Assembly (NCBI GenBank): GCA_020091685.1
Contig: CM034605.1
Span: 9,541,019 to 9,605,018 of the forward strand
Reading direction: 5' to 3'
Length of the DNA stretch: 64,000 nucleotides
From: Lutjanus erythropterus
Taxonomy: Eukaryota > Chordata > Actinopteri > Lutjaniformes > Lutjanidae
Shown here: positions 1 to 10,938 of the stretch, piece by piece
How positions within the stretch are numbered: position 1 is the first letter of the stretch
How the letters are laid out: each line of letters begins with the position of its first letter
Program-made: the position numbers and the translations under genes
The notes under the pieces: model-generated
Told to the model about the DNA's origin: nothing
The model's database searches: none
Seen by the model: the letters and a program-made list of their open reading frames with translations, nothing else

Positions 1-1412
1 TTATCAGCTCATTTTGGAACTTGAAAACAGATTTGTCAGTGATTTCTGCTGGATAAACAAATTAAAACTGGGGTAGGGAGGTTTGGGGATGTAGGTTTAT
101 TTTGGTGTCACTGGGAACAGTTCTATAATAATCTTTAAGCACAAGGTGGTCTGATCGAAAACTAGACTTCTGCTCCTCGTCTTTGCTCTGTTTTCAGGCT
201 TTAGACAGTCTCGCACATGACAGGAGACTTTGGCCAAACACAGGTTGGTAAGATAGTTGATTGTTGAGCCTCATTTGGTAAGTATTCACCGACCTGGAAA
301 TGAGACTCAAAACTCTGACGAACTGGGAATGAGTATCAAAAATATCTTTCTCCAGAATCACTCATAGACATTTAATAGTGGAACTGTTTCTACATTACCG
401 CAAACATCTCTTCAGTATTTGTACACTGACATTTCTTGGTACTTTTTGGCCCACATAAATGCAGCTACTGATATGTATTCGGAATATGTGAACATTGGCC
501 AAAATTGTGGCCTGGCTAATTTTTTAACTCCAGATTTTTTAGTGAAAAAACAAGTGCATGAATCAAAGTAAAAATGAAGGACTTATTTTTAGCAGTTTGC
601 TAACCACTGCCTGGTCTCTGCTTGACTGCTGAATGACTCATTTTCACCATCCAGTTAGTCCTTAGTTCACTTTTTCCCACCTCTATGATCCTCCTCAACT
701 AAGTAGCACCTAGTCTTCATCTTTGTTCTCATCCCTTCCACCCAACCCTCCTCAAAAATCTTTTTCTCTGTGTTCTTTGCTTCGCTTCCTTACTTTCCCA
801 CCCGTTAAACCAGCTGAATTTCTTGGAAGTCATCATCAGCTGGTGATTCAGATGATTTCTTGCTCAAATGATTTCTCTCTCTTTAACTCAGAGTATAAAC
901 TTTCAAGGATAAAAAATGATTACGTAAACAAGTTTCTTTTATTTTGACGACCTTTCCAGCAAGTTGGACTCCTGAGCAGGATGAAAACAACCATGCCTTC
1001 GCGTATTCACTTTCCCTCTTTAATCGTAGACTTGGACTCTGAATGCTCTCACTGGCTCCAAACACAGACCTTTATATTAAATATAAGACTCCTGTGTAAT
1101 CACAGTGCTGGCGACAAAAAGTCTAAACATAGATATGAACCCCAGCCAGTGTACCATACAGGTCCTCCGCTCAAATGCTATAAAAAACATGTTGGACATG
1201 GAGTTTTTTGATTGATATGAATTTGTTTCAGCAGTGTTTCCATTAGTGGGGTCAAACCTCCTCCAGGCTGATGTAAGCCCAGACAGGAGACAGTTGGCAG
1301 GATCTGTGTCTGGATGTGGCTGTCTGAGTTGGATCAAATGTTGGACAGTTTGCCGCTTTAGGGTGACCAGACTGAACGGAGAGATCTAAGGATGGAGATC
1401 GAGGACAGAGGA

Positions 1413-1436
1413 ACACACACACACACATACACACAC
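1413..1436. repeat. (CA)n microsatellite
   Basis: A short AC dinucleotide run interrupted once by a T, in the fmn1 intron. It has no coding significance. Confidence 0.85.
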
Positions 1437-1718
1437 TGTGGCCCTCTGGAGCGGAGTGGAGCCTTAACAAATTGATCAGAATAGGGGATGCGTATGGATT
1501 TAGAGGGGACAGTCTGGGGCAGTGGCCGATTTTTAACTGCTTGGACGCCACAGTGAGGACCACGAGGCAGCCAGGGTGCTGACGTGGCGCTGGCTGCAAC
1601 AGAGGTGCAGAGTTGCAGCATTTGACAAAATGTCAACAAGTGTCTTTGGTGGGTAGGGGGAGACGGTCGATCAATCTGGTACAAAAGCAGATCTTTGCTG
1701 AACTCTTTTCATCTTTAA

Positions 1719-2139
1719 AGGGACAGTTTGGATAATCTGACGTGGTTTTGTATGAGATACTTTTCGATAGTCAGGGTATTAGCCACAGTGGATGCAACCA
1801 CTGCCATTATATAAGCCAAATATTGCTTTCTCCAAACCAGCCAAACTCCATACGCAAAATCAGTAATTTTACCGCACAGGACACAGTAGTTGCAGGTCTA
1901 GCACTTCCTCAATCAGCAAGCACTTAAGTTGATATTGATTTTTTTTTAGGTGCGCCTTTCTGAAGTGGCTAAAATATATTTTGTTTTTGACCCTGTCCAC
2001 AGTTCACTTCTTAGCTTCATTGCTGATGTCCCTCTCTGTTTCTCTCTCTGGGGGCGACCTGACCGGCATCTACTGTAAGTAATACACTATCGATAAGTAC
2101 ATCATGCAACCCTACATCAAATAATCTGAACTATCCCTT
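1719..2139. mobile_element. TTAA-flanked MITE, copy 1 (piggyBac-like)
   Basis: The left end reads AGGGACAGTTTGGATAATCTGA and the right end is its imperfect inverse, ATAATCTGAACTATCCCTT. Each end abuts TTAA (1715-1718 and 2140-2143), the target-site duplication used by piggyBac-family elements. The last ~100 bp match the right end of the element at 20824-21468, including the shared phrase ATCAAATAATCTGAACTATC. No transposase ORF is present, so it is non-autonomous. The superfamily assignment is inferred from the TTAA flanks only. Confidence 0.6.
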
Positions 2140-2567
2140 TTAAACATGAATCTTGCACAAATGGAAACAACAACATGATTCTGAACCCCCACCTACATTA
2201 CAATCCTGCAGTTTGCTTGGCTTGCCCAGAAAAAACAAGGGAGTGAGCTCATAAACTGATAGCCTGTGTTGGCCTGAAGCAGGACCTGGCAACTGCAGGC
2301 AACAATCTGGAGGAATCAATTTCAATGCTTCACCTTTTGTTATTTCTTTCTTTGATTTATGATTGAGCATGACTGCAGACAAAAAAACCTTTTTTTAAAC
2401 AAAGCTCGATAAAAAACTAACAACGCCCTCAGGTGGCTGCAGCGAGATCAAATACAGAAAACAAGCAATCAATTACGCTTCGCACACAACCAACGTCAAG
2501 GAAAATCTGAGACGAAAAGAGATAATAACCCAAACGGAGGAGGAGTGAGTGGAGCAGCTGAATTTAC

Positions 2568-2709
2568 CTTCTTTGTTTTGGCTTTCTTCTCATATGTGTC
2601 TGACAGGGGCTTCTTCTTCGGCTGAAGTGTGGCCTTGGAGAAAAGATCCTCAAACTCATTGGTGTTGATGATGTTTGGTTCCTCCAGAGAACCCCACAGT
2701 GTGTTGTTG
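2568..2709 (-). CDS. fmn1: fmn1 exon encoding the N-terminal part of the FH2 domain
   Basis: This 142-nt exon is read on the minus strand. The acceptor is TTTTCCAG before CAACAACACACTG and the donor is AAG followed by GTAAATT. Its first base completes a codon left by the FH1 exon (AA+C) and it ends in phase 0. It encodes about 47 residues containing [18 protein letters not shown] and [12 protein letters not shown]. These line up with the human FMN1 segments TLWDSLEEP, SEFEYLFSK and KKKPLSETYEKK, directly after the FH1/FH2 boundary. In formins this part includes the lasso/linker start of FH2, which forms the dimeric ring that stays on the actin barbed end. The rest of FH2 lies past the window edge. 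A MITE arm begins roughly 45 bp upstream of the acceptor. Identity is secure; FMN1 rather than FMN2 is supported by the neighbouring exons and by the ryr3 linkage. Confidence 0.93.
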
Positions 2710-2754
2710 CTGGAAAAGGAAGTGCAGATTTTAATCTCTGATTCTTTTCATGTT

Positions 2755-3345
2755 GGGACAGTGCACTTCAAAACCAAAAGTGCATGTATTTCCTCCTACC
2801 TGCAGTGCTGTGACTTTTGGAGACATCAGTTATAGAGATGTCTGCTTCTCTCAAATATAATGGAACTAGAAGGCACTCAGCTTGTGATGCTCAAACACTG
2901 ACATATATAAAGATGGAAAACTGACAGCTCCCCAAAAGTGAAATCAAAATATATCCATTGCCCCCTGGTAGCTGGCTACAGTATAGGTCATGAACCCCGC
3001 CCCCATGCTGACAGACGGGGCATGAATCGTACTAAAACATCAAAGTACATGTCAATCAAACTTTTCCCAAAGATGGTTTAAGTCATTTTTAGGCATGCTT
3101 ACTTCCCTCTGAATGAAAGTAGTTCCTACATGAAACTACTCACAACAAGGTCTGTGAATTATCTTGAGTAACCAGGTCATGATTTCTGCAAAGAGACCCT
3201 GCTGTTGAGTTTTTCAAATGTGTTTTTGGGACTTTGTGCACCACAAGCTGAGTGCCATCTAGTTTCATTATAATCGAGAGAGGACAGACATCTCTATGGC
3301 CGATATTTACAAAACTCTGCAACTCACACCAAAACAAGCCCCTTT
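2755..3345. mobile_element. Foldback MITE, copy 1
   Basis: The two ends are long imperfect inverted repeats. The left arm contains TAGAGATGTCTGCTTCTCTC and GGCACTCAGCTTGTG. The right arm, read in reverse complement, contains TAGAGATGTCTGTCCTCTCTC and GGCACTCAGCTTGTGG. A second copy with the same arms lies at 31551-32183. There is no transposase ORF. Boundaries are approximate and no clear target duplication was seen. The superfamily is not recognised. Confidence 0.6.
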
Positions 3346-3964
3346 AAATCTATGGATCAAAACTGAGGTTACAGGGTGCTAAAGTTTTTATCACAGTCAC
3401 AATGACAGAGCAGGCATGAAACATCCAAATACTTTCCTTGAGCTAAACAAATAGTGTCCTCTATTTGTGGAAGCTTGTTTGATGTTTATTCAACCTGCCC
3501 ACTGTTTTTAATTTTTCCATTTCACTGTCCGGCAACAACTTGGCAGGAATGGCCGCAATCTCAATTTTAAAAAGCACTGTTTATGAGTTAGGTGATAAAA
3601 ATAACAGAAGTTTAAGACAGGATTGTTTCTGTAATAAAGGGCCATTTCCAGCAAATGATCGAGAACACGGGAGGCAATGTTGTGTTTCAGAAGTTGCTGA
3701 GTAACATGGAAAAAAACAAACAGAGGCGAAATGAGAACAAGAGGTGTCTGAAGTCAAGAGGATGTTCAGGATGTAAGCACTCTGCTATGTTACCAACAAA
3801 TCTATTTTTCTGCTCACTGAAACTCAACACATCTGTCTCTGCTTTTAGTCTGATAATCAAACGGACATTAACAGCACAATCAACAGGTTCACTAAGAAAT
3901 AAACTTGTTCTAAAGAAAGATTTTGGAGTGATGAAATCAACAATACACTACACATGCCTACAGT

Positions 3965-4489
3965 CTTAGAAATAAGGGCTCCAAAAGGGTTCTTCCTGAA
4001 GGGCTGAGGTTCTATTCAGAACCATGTGCTTGTGAAGAACCCTCCTTGGAAGAAAAGAGGTTGCTTAGATCCAGCAAGGGTTCTTTGTACCACAATATAA
4101 AAAGGTTCCTGAATGGGTTCTAGATAAAACTCTTGGAATATAAAAGGGTTCTTGGTAGAACCTCCTGGGTGGGTTCAAGATGAAAATTTGGAAAATAAAA
4201 GGGTTCTTGTTAGAACCTACTCAGGGAGTATATAGGGTTCTCTGTAGATGCAGCTAGATGAAGCCTGTGTAATATAAAAAGGTTCTTGGGACCACAGAAG
4301 GGTTCTGGGTGAAACATTTCACAGATGGTTCTACATATAAGCCCTTATGTTGGAGTCAAGGTAGAACCGCCTGAAAGGGTTCCAAGTGGAATCTTTATAA
4401 AAGGTTCCACCAGGAACCAAAAAGTGTTCTCCTATAGGGACAAGCTGGAGAACTCTTTATGGTTCTACTTAGCACCTTAATTTCTAAGT
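3965..4489. mobile_element. Non-autonomous element made of GGTTCT/AGAACC repeats, copy 1
   Basis: The ends are short inverted repeats: CTTAGAAATAAGG at the left and CCTTAATTTCTAAG at the right. The interior is a degenerate array in which AAAGGGTTCTTGG...AGAACC...TGGGTTC recurs about every 60 bp. The same architecture occurs at 43649-44385. The alternating GGTTCT and AGAACC blocks allow internal pairing. The superfamily is not assigned. Confidence 0.6.
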
Positions 4490-5679
4490 GCAGAGTTCCA
4501 AGAGTGTAATTACTGGTTTCCTGTATCTTTTCACACATTGTAGGTCATAGTTTACTGACATTACGTCTCATCTGTGGCTCATGAGACTGGCAGGTCAAAC
4601 TCCCCAGAGTCAAGGCCCATTTACAACGAGAAAGAGAACCTGGACACAACACACTAACACAAGCACTGGCAGGCTTATCACGGCTTAAATACCAGAACAA
4701 TTGCCAGTGACTCAATACGGGTTGAGTGAGTCCAATTGTTTCTACATGCAGTTGGCTTCCTACTGCAGTGGTGAGAGTATTTATCTGGGAAAGCCAAGAA
4801 GGTTTTCTGTTGAGGACATAATGATACTGTCCCAAAATCTTCCTTTGATTTTGCACTCCTTGGGAAAATAAGTCCAATAACCAGCCTCTGACTCTGGACC
4901 CAACTGTGCAGGAATTTAGCTCGGAAAAGAAAATTACATCCAAACCTCAAGAAATATTTCCATGCAAGACAACTTTCTAATTGACCGGATTATGACTATA
5001 ACTGAATTTGAATCCCTTAAAGCTCTGTTGCCTTTCCCAAGAAAGTTTGTCCCGCGTGCTGCCAACTGTACTTTCTATTTGGCCTTACATTCAGACAGCT
5101 GGCATCATTTCAAACCTTACACTGTTCCCCCTCATAACTCAGAACCTCACACCATTAACAGAGATCACACAGCTGATCCAGCTATAGTTAAACATCTGAC
5201 CCATTTAATGCCCCTTAACTTGGCCCTTTACAGTTAAATTTATAGCTGACATGAAACTGCTGTAGTGTAGTCAGTCAGTCCTCCACCGCTGGCCAGGACT
5301 AAAGAGAGTGTGTGTGAACCACAACTCAGCTTCCCCCCACTAATCCAGCCATGGAAATACAAGGCCATAAAGCTGGAGGCCTGGCACTCAGAGGCAACAA
5401 CCACAGCCACTGTAAATGGGCTGGATAATCCACTTACAATTACAGAGTATCTAGTGCAGCAACCATATCTATGATATCTCTCTGAACAGCAGTGCTCAGG
5501 GAAATCTCCCATCACACCAGGACCAATGAAGCTTAGACCTTCATCATCTCTGGGAAAACAGTTTCATTCCTGCAGCTTCAAGTATTGGATATCTTAATCT
5601 CAGCCAGGGCTGTCTAAACCTCACTTTCATGACATTCTGCAGAATGAACTACACTAATGATCAAATGCAAAGAAGTGAT

Positions 5680-5848
5680 GGGCACCCCTATAGCTCAGTT
5701 GGTAGAGCATGAGTACCATGTATTGAGGCTGTCAGTCCTCTGCAGCGGCTGCCAGTTCGATTCCTGCCTGCAATCCATTTGCTGTTCAAGCTGTCCTATC
5801 ACAATAAAGGCAAAAGGCCAAAAGATAATCTTTAAAAAAAAAAAAAAA
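5680..5848 (+). mobile_element. tRNA-derived SINE with poly-A tail
   Basis: The head is tRNA-like, with a pol III A box (TAGCTCAGTTGGTAGAGC, 5691-5708) and a B box (CCAGTTCGATTCC, 5752-5764). An unrelated body containing AATAAAGGCAAAAGGCC and a poly-A tail follow. The element is flanked by an imperfect 13-bp target duplication, GCAAAGAAGTGAT (5667-5679) and GCAAGGAAATGAT (5849-5861), matching at 11 of 13 positions. This shows LINE-mediated insertion. It is not a functional tRNA gene because it lacks a paired acceptor stem and sits at the head of a longer retroposon. Confidence 0.9.
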
Positions 5849-7111
5849 GCAAGGAAATGATAATCGTCAACTCAAATGTTAGCAAGGCACATGTCATGTG
5901 CATTCTGAGGACTTCAACAATCGTTTAAGGTTTTCAAGTATGTATCCCTCATATAGGCTGAGCAATACCGGAATTTTGTAGCTTTGGAACCAGACAAATC
6001 CACAAGCTCGTGTTTCATTTGCTCTGGCAGACATGTCTGACCACCCTCTGTTCAAACAGATTTCCACCTGTCCCGGATCTCTGCTAGCCAATCACAACAA
6101 TTTTATTTAATTTTAATTATGAGTCAGATTTGATACAATGACTGACAGAGGAGCCTCACCAGTCCAGTTTTTCATCAGTCCACCATTTTCTCCTGTTTGA
6201 AAATAAACGAAGCACCAACCAAACTTGCATGTCACTCTCTGCTACATCACTTGTTTCACTGCTCTGATTGGTTGGAGGTCTATCCTGGTTTACCCAGATT
6301 TTAAAAATGAAAAAAACAACAACAACTAACCATTATTGAGTGATAGTATTTTTTTCTAACCTTCTGAAAAATCAAAATGTCAGTGTCCTCTATTAGACAA
6401 ACTGTGTTGATGTTACTGATTCTGATTTATCTAAAACCTAGTTAGGTATTTGTATCCTACAATTTCTTGTTACTCATCAGCTGAGGTATACACAGATACG
6501 CCAATAAGCTAATATCAGTCATCATGTCAGTCTAGCTCTACTCCCTAACTCAGTGTTATGGTAATAAAAAAATATTAATGTGAACTGAGGTTATATTGGT
6601 CCTGGACCTTGTGTAGCCTTGGGTTTAAATTAGTTCAGGGTAGACAAGTTATGAGAACCAATAATTCATTCCTAAGTCGATGCCAAAGTTTTGAAAATAT
6701 GTCGGTACTTGTTTTCTTATAGTACCAGAGGTACCAGAAATGCAATTCTTCTGGACATGGCAGGGACAGCATCACTTACAACTGTTGTAGTCTGCTGTTA
6801 GATGGCAGAGGAAGGAGAGGAACCCCTACCAGCACTGAACAACAACAACTACACATGTGACATAACAACATGTGCAGCTGCAGCAACAGCTCCACTTCGA
6901 CTCGTCCAAAAGAATAAGTAGTGATGAGCAGATCAACCAAGTGAACCCACGGGACAACGGGTTTGGATCAACTTTCTAGAAAATACCATGGGTTATGATG
7001 GGTGGGTCAAGTGACAAAGCAGCGGTCGGAGTATTAATGACTGCCAGAAACACTGTGTGCAATAGTCCTCCCTCTACCTTCCTCTCCCTCTCCCTGTCTC
7101 CCTCTCAGTCA

Positions 7112-7145
7112 AACACACACACACACACATACACGCACACACACA
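7112..7145. repeat. (CA)n microsatellite
   Basis: AC dinucleotide run with two interruptions (AT and GC), in the fmn1 intron. Confidence 0.85.
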
Positions 7146-7746
7146 GCAGCTGCTGTGTGCACCACTGAGTGCACTTTGTCAGCTCAGCTGATCAGTGCTC
7201 AAAGCTCAACAAAATAGGTTAAATCTTGAAACTATGGACTGTTCTTTTTACATACAGTACTGACCTACAGATGTGTACTATGTTTTCGTTAAAATGAACG
7301 ATTAAAATATGAAGGGAAAAAGAGGGAGAGAATGAGTGAGATAAATAAAAACACTTAATATCTGAACAGAGATCACTTTTGCATTACTTTCCACAAATGG
7401 CAACATGCTCCCCTCACAGTGATTTGTGGCAGGCTCCGTCAATATCCAACTAAAAAAACTATGGTAGGTACAGGAGGTCAAAGTTGAACCATGAAGTCAG
7501 TTTGTAAACTGTGATGAATGTTTATAACAGATAGTTTGGGGAATCATTTCATCCCTGCCCATGTTTCTTGCCCTGTGGAACTTCTTTATAGCAAAACTCC
7601 TGTAATCCCAGAACCCTGATAGGAACTACCTAAGCCTAAGGTCATTATTACCCCCAGAAAAACACTGAAAATGAGACCCCATTTGTATCAACCACAATTA
7701 TCCTTTAAGATCATTATGAGTGAATTTTAAGCAATGTTCCACTTAC

Positions 7747-8437
7747 TTGTTGTCCTGTACCTGTATCCTGGTCCAGTACAGAGGCTTCATGGGACAGGCG
7801 GGCTCAATGGCAGGTTTCCGTGGGGCCTTCTCCACCTTCGGGCCCAGACCAAAGCCCCCCATAGGGGGAGGAGGTGGCGGGCCACAGCCTGGGGGAGGGG
7901 GAGGAGGAGGTGGACCAGCTCCAGGTAGACCAGGAGGGGGAGGCGGAGGTGGTGGGGGTGGCGGACCACCACCAGGGAAAGGGGGTTGGTGGTGGTGGTG
8001 GTGGGGGTGCTCCCATTGTGTATAAGAGACAGTGGCGGTGGCGGTGGTGGACCTGAGAGGCCTGGTGGGGGAGGGGGAGGGGGAGGAGGTGGCGGTGGTA
8101 CAGGAGGCCCCACGGCCGTTTCGGCTTTGAGATTTAGTCCAATAGAGTCCAAGTTGAGTTTTTTTGGCACGTTCTGGCCGGGGCTTTGAGCGAGCCCGCT
8201 GCCGTCACCATCGGGGCTCTTGATGAAGGTCTCCCTGTCTGTCTGGATTCCCACTGTGCGGCAGGTCTTGATGATCGGGTCATCTGCGGTGGACACAGCA
8301 GCGTCGCGGGCCTCAGCTCGCTCCTGGCCCGTACTGTATGACCTGTCTCTTTGCATCCTGGCAATGACTCCTTCCAGGTGTGACAGTGAGACGGCATTCT
8401 CACCTCGCAGCTGGAAGATCTTAAGCTCAAAGTCAGC
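7747..8437 (-). CDS. fmn1: fmn1 exon: coiled coil, conserved spacer, FH1 proline tract and start of FH2 (frame broken)
   Basis: The acceptor is CTCTCAAG before GCTGACTTTGAG and the donor is ACAA followed by GTAAGT. The start is in phase 0. Encoded in order are [16 protein letters not shown] (coiled coil, compare human AQFELRAFHIRGEHA), [10 protein letters not shown] (human VCVQTDRETF), VPKKLN and a long polyproline/glycine FH1 segment. The exon ends with [20 protein letters not shown], nearly identical to mammalian FMN1 at the FH1/FH2 junction; MKPLYW is a formin FH2-start signature. FH1 binds profilin-actin and feeds FH2. The exon as assembled is not one open frame. Upstream of 8033 the frame uses codon starts congruent to 1 mod 3, 8016-~7985 uses 0 mod 3, and below ~7980 uses 2 mod 3. 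A 16-nt adapter-like insertion explains the first change. Read literally, translation ends at a stop at 7787-7789, before FH2. I interpret this as assembly error, not a pseudogene. Confidence 0.92.
8017..8032 (+). other. Tn5/Nextera mosaic-end adapter sequence embedded in the FH1 exon (assembly artefact)
   Basis: The plus strand reads TGTGTATAAGAGACAG, identical to the last 16 of 19 bases of the Tn5 mosaic end AGATGTGTATAAGAGACAG used in Nextera libraries. It lies in an extremely G-rich, low-complexity stretch that is hard to assemble. Deleting exactly these 16 bases joins upstream PPPPPP codons to [10 protein letters not shown] codons without a break. Genomic sequence resumes directly after GACAG, as expected for an untrimmed tagmentation read used for gap closure. 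Confidence 0.9.
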
Positions 8438-10169
8438 CTTGAGAGAGGGATAAAACAAACCCAGAATATCAGTGCTCATTTGCATAACTTGGGCTAAAGT
8501 TCCCTTTCCTTAGCATCTAAAGATATCTTAGAATAAAAGGAGTTGCATGAAATTTTCCTACAGTTTTCCTTAAGCTCTAGTAAGGGAAAACCCTTTCATC
8601 TCAAAGACTGGGTTGCACCAACAAAGTCTAATTTAGATTCATTTTTAAGATTAGTTCAACTCAGAGTTTAACAAAGCTAGGCTGAAAATAAGTAAATTTA
8701 ATGATTTAATATTATGCAGAGCTCTACTGCACAATTAAAGCTAATCTCTGTTTAGTAAAAGTAGCTAGGTATAAAAGAGGAGGTAAAACTGTTAACTTAG
8801 CTGCTCTATGTTCCTTAATTAAACATTTTAACATTATTTGCTAGCTATCTTAACAGTTAATAAAATGTTACAGTGTTTGCTAACTAGCTAAAAAGTTCAC
8901 AAAACATTATATTCTTTGCAGCTAGCGAAAAAGTTAGCCTTAGTTAGCCTACTCATGATGTTCAAAGTGATGTTCGAGTTCAAAATTTTGGTGCAGCAGA
9001 AACAAATTCAATCTAGGATTATTCAAGAATAATATAAGTGACGTGTAACCATGGTAATTGAAGTGCACATGTGCCGTATTATGACAGTAACTGCTGTGAA
9101 ATCCTTTGTCTAGTCAAGATGACAACCTAAGCGGCTTTATGCAACAATCCTACGTGTACCTCTTAGCTCAGGGAAGTTTGGAAGTTAAGGTGTTTATGCA
9201 AACGGGCACAGAGGGTTCAGTCATTTTTCATCATATAAAACAATAAACCATATTAAGTGGTAGACAATGCATTTCCTTGGATGAACTTGGAGTAAAGTGT
9301 AATTATTCTTCCAAGGGGCTTACATGAACGTGATTTTTCGGTAACCAATCATATTAACTTTTTCAGCGTTGTTTTTAACTTTAATTCCCTTTTCAATTGT
9401 CCCAAATCTGAGTTTAATATCTGTCTGACTCATACAATGAAAACCCAGCGACTCCAGTTTTTATTTGACATTTCAAACAATGAATAATCTAGCCAAAGCA
9501 AAGCATTGATTTATGAGTATGAGTATTGATTTGATACAGAAAGGAAATTGTTTTGCAACAAACCTTACACATGTTCCTTGTTAACTCGTGTTGGTTTAGA
9601 AATAGTATTAGGCACGTTCCTGCCCTTTCTTGTGGGCTGACTGCGGTACATGTTTCTCAGTGTCAGCATCAGTCCTCTAAAGGTCAACGTCAAATTAAAG
9701 GCTTAAAGCAGACAGGCTGAGAAACCAGTTCTGAGGTCAGACTTTTCAAGGAAACTGCCCATAAAGCAATTTATCAGTGGTAGAAATTATGTAACATGGT
9801 CAGAGTTATGTTCCTTTGGTTTTCCACGGGTGTACACTAAGTTGGACTCTTGATTAAGTTGGCAGATGAAAAATGAAAGGGAAACACTGCCCCTAACCTC
9901 TGCTTTTGATGAATGAAACAGAAACCTTTAAAATGAATTTCAAGAAACAAAAGACATGTCTATCATTCAATGTAGAACTTTCTGTGTGGCAAGGATGGAT
10001 CACTTGAAAGTAACATTATTAGACATAATACATGAAATTCTGACCTTTAAATTGACACATCTCTTTAATTAATATATTTTATATCAATGGAATACTGAAC
10101 TTATGGTACATGGGACTAAAGATCATGGAATTAGGTCATTATTAAAAATCTCAGACTAATACAAATCTG

Positions 10170-10231
10170 TTAATTAATTAATAATAATCATAAAATAATT
10201 ATTAATTATATATTTCCTTAATTAATTAATG
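10170..10231. repeat. AT-rich low-complexity block
   Basis: Almost pure A/T, with recurring TTAATTAATTAA motifs at both ends that can form a hairpin. No function is inferred. Confidence 0.7.
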
Positions 10232-10724
10232 AAATACTTATATGACTAACAGAACCTCCTTTTTTCATGAAATTGGCAGAAGTTTTAAATTTTATTCTGA
10301 TTTAAGTTTTTTTTTTTCATTTTAACTGCTCTGTAGTGTTTCTCTAAGAATGTAAATGTGCAAAATTAACTTTAAAACTTTAAAAACAAACTTATTTGAG
10401 ACTAACAATTTATACTTAAAAGGCAGTTTATACACAATACTGGGCAATTTCAGAACCTGTGGCATTTAAAGCTTGTACTGCTCTATCTAAATGCTCAGTG
10501 GGGTTTTTACACCAGTTCAGCTGCTGCACTTGAGCATTTCATGCTCACTTAGTGCCATCTTGTGTTCAGGAGAGTCAACTGCTAGGACAAACCACATATT
10601 CCAAGTGCCTTAAAATTGTGACCAAATCGGTTACTCATGCATATCTCAGACACATGAATTACTGTCACAAATGCATTGTTAAACTTCCTGATAAAATCCA
10701 AAATAACTGTGTAATACTGTAAAC

Positions 10725-10938
10725 CAGTGTTCCCCAACCCTGGTCCTCAGGGCCCACTGTCCTGCATATTTAAGATGTTTCCCTGCTCCAACACACCTGA
10801 TTCAAATGATCAGCTCGTCATCAAGCCTCTGCAGGCGCCTGATAACAACCTGATCATTTGAATCAGGTGTGTTGGAGCAGGGAAACATCCAAAACATGCA
10901 GGACAGTGTGCCTTGAGGACCAGGGTTGGGGAACACTG
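10725..10938. mobile_element. hAT-type hairpin MITE with perfect 8-bp target duplication
   Basis: A 214-bp element whose two halves are near-perfect inverted repeats. The left end is CAGTGTTCCCCAACCCTGGT and the right end is ACCAGGGTTGGGGAACACTG. Shared inner blocks include GTTTCCCTGCTCCAACACAC and GATTCAAATGATCAG. It is flanked on both sides by CTGTAAAC (10717-10724 and 10939-10946), an exact 8-bp duplication typical of hAT transposition. It has no coding capacity, so it was mobilised in trans. The high arm identity and intact duplication suggest a fairly recent insertion. Confidence 0.93.

Larger units (their letters stand above)
1..2567 (-). other. fmn1: fmn1 intron 3' of the first FH2 exon (partial)
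   Basis: This stretch is transcribed intron of fmn1, lying downstream of the exon ending at 2568 and continuing past the window edge. I looked on the minus strand for the next FH2 exon, expected to encode the segment following the KKAKTKK end, and saw no match. The remaining FH2 exons are therefore outside the window. The stretch contains a CA microsatellite and one TTAA-flanked MITE, listed separately. Nothing else is recognisable. Confidence 0.7.
2710..7746 (-). other. fmn1: fmn1 intron between the FH1 and FH2 exons
   Basis: A 5.0-kb intron bounded by the donor CAA|GTAAGT at 7746 and the acceptor at 2710. It contains a foldback MITE, a GGTTCT-repeat element, a SINE with target duplication and a CA microsatellite, each listed separately. 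I see no additional in-frame exon with credible splice sites. Confidence 0.75.

Noticed and set aside
3965-4489. CRISPR-like spaced repeats
   Set aside because: Repeats are degenerate, self-complementary and bounded by inverted ends, in a vertebrate intron; they belong to a transposable element family.
5680-5764. A tRNA gene suggested by clear A and B boxes
   Set aside because: The sequence continues into a SINE body and poly-A tail with target duplications, and the cloverleaf pairing is poor, so it is a retroposon head.
7720-8189. Glycine-rich open frames on the plus strand
   Set aside because: They are the antisense of the fmn1 FH1 polyproline exon; their Gly and Val/Trp runs are complements of proline codon repeats.
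7787-8437. fmn1 as a pseudogene because of a stop before FH2
   Set aside because: All other exons are intact with good splice sites, the downstream frame resumes perfectly into MKPLYW, and the break coincides with an adapter sequence, so assembly error is the better explanation.
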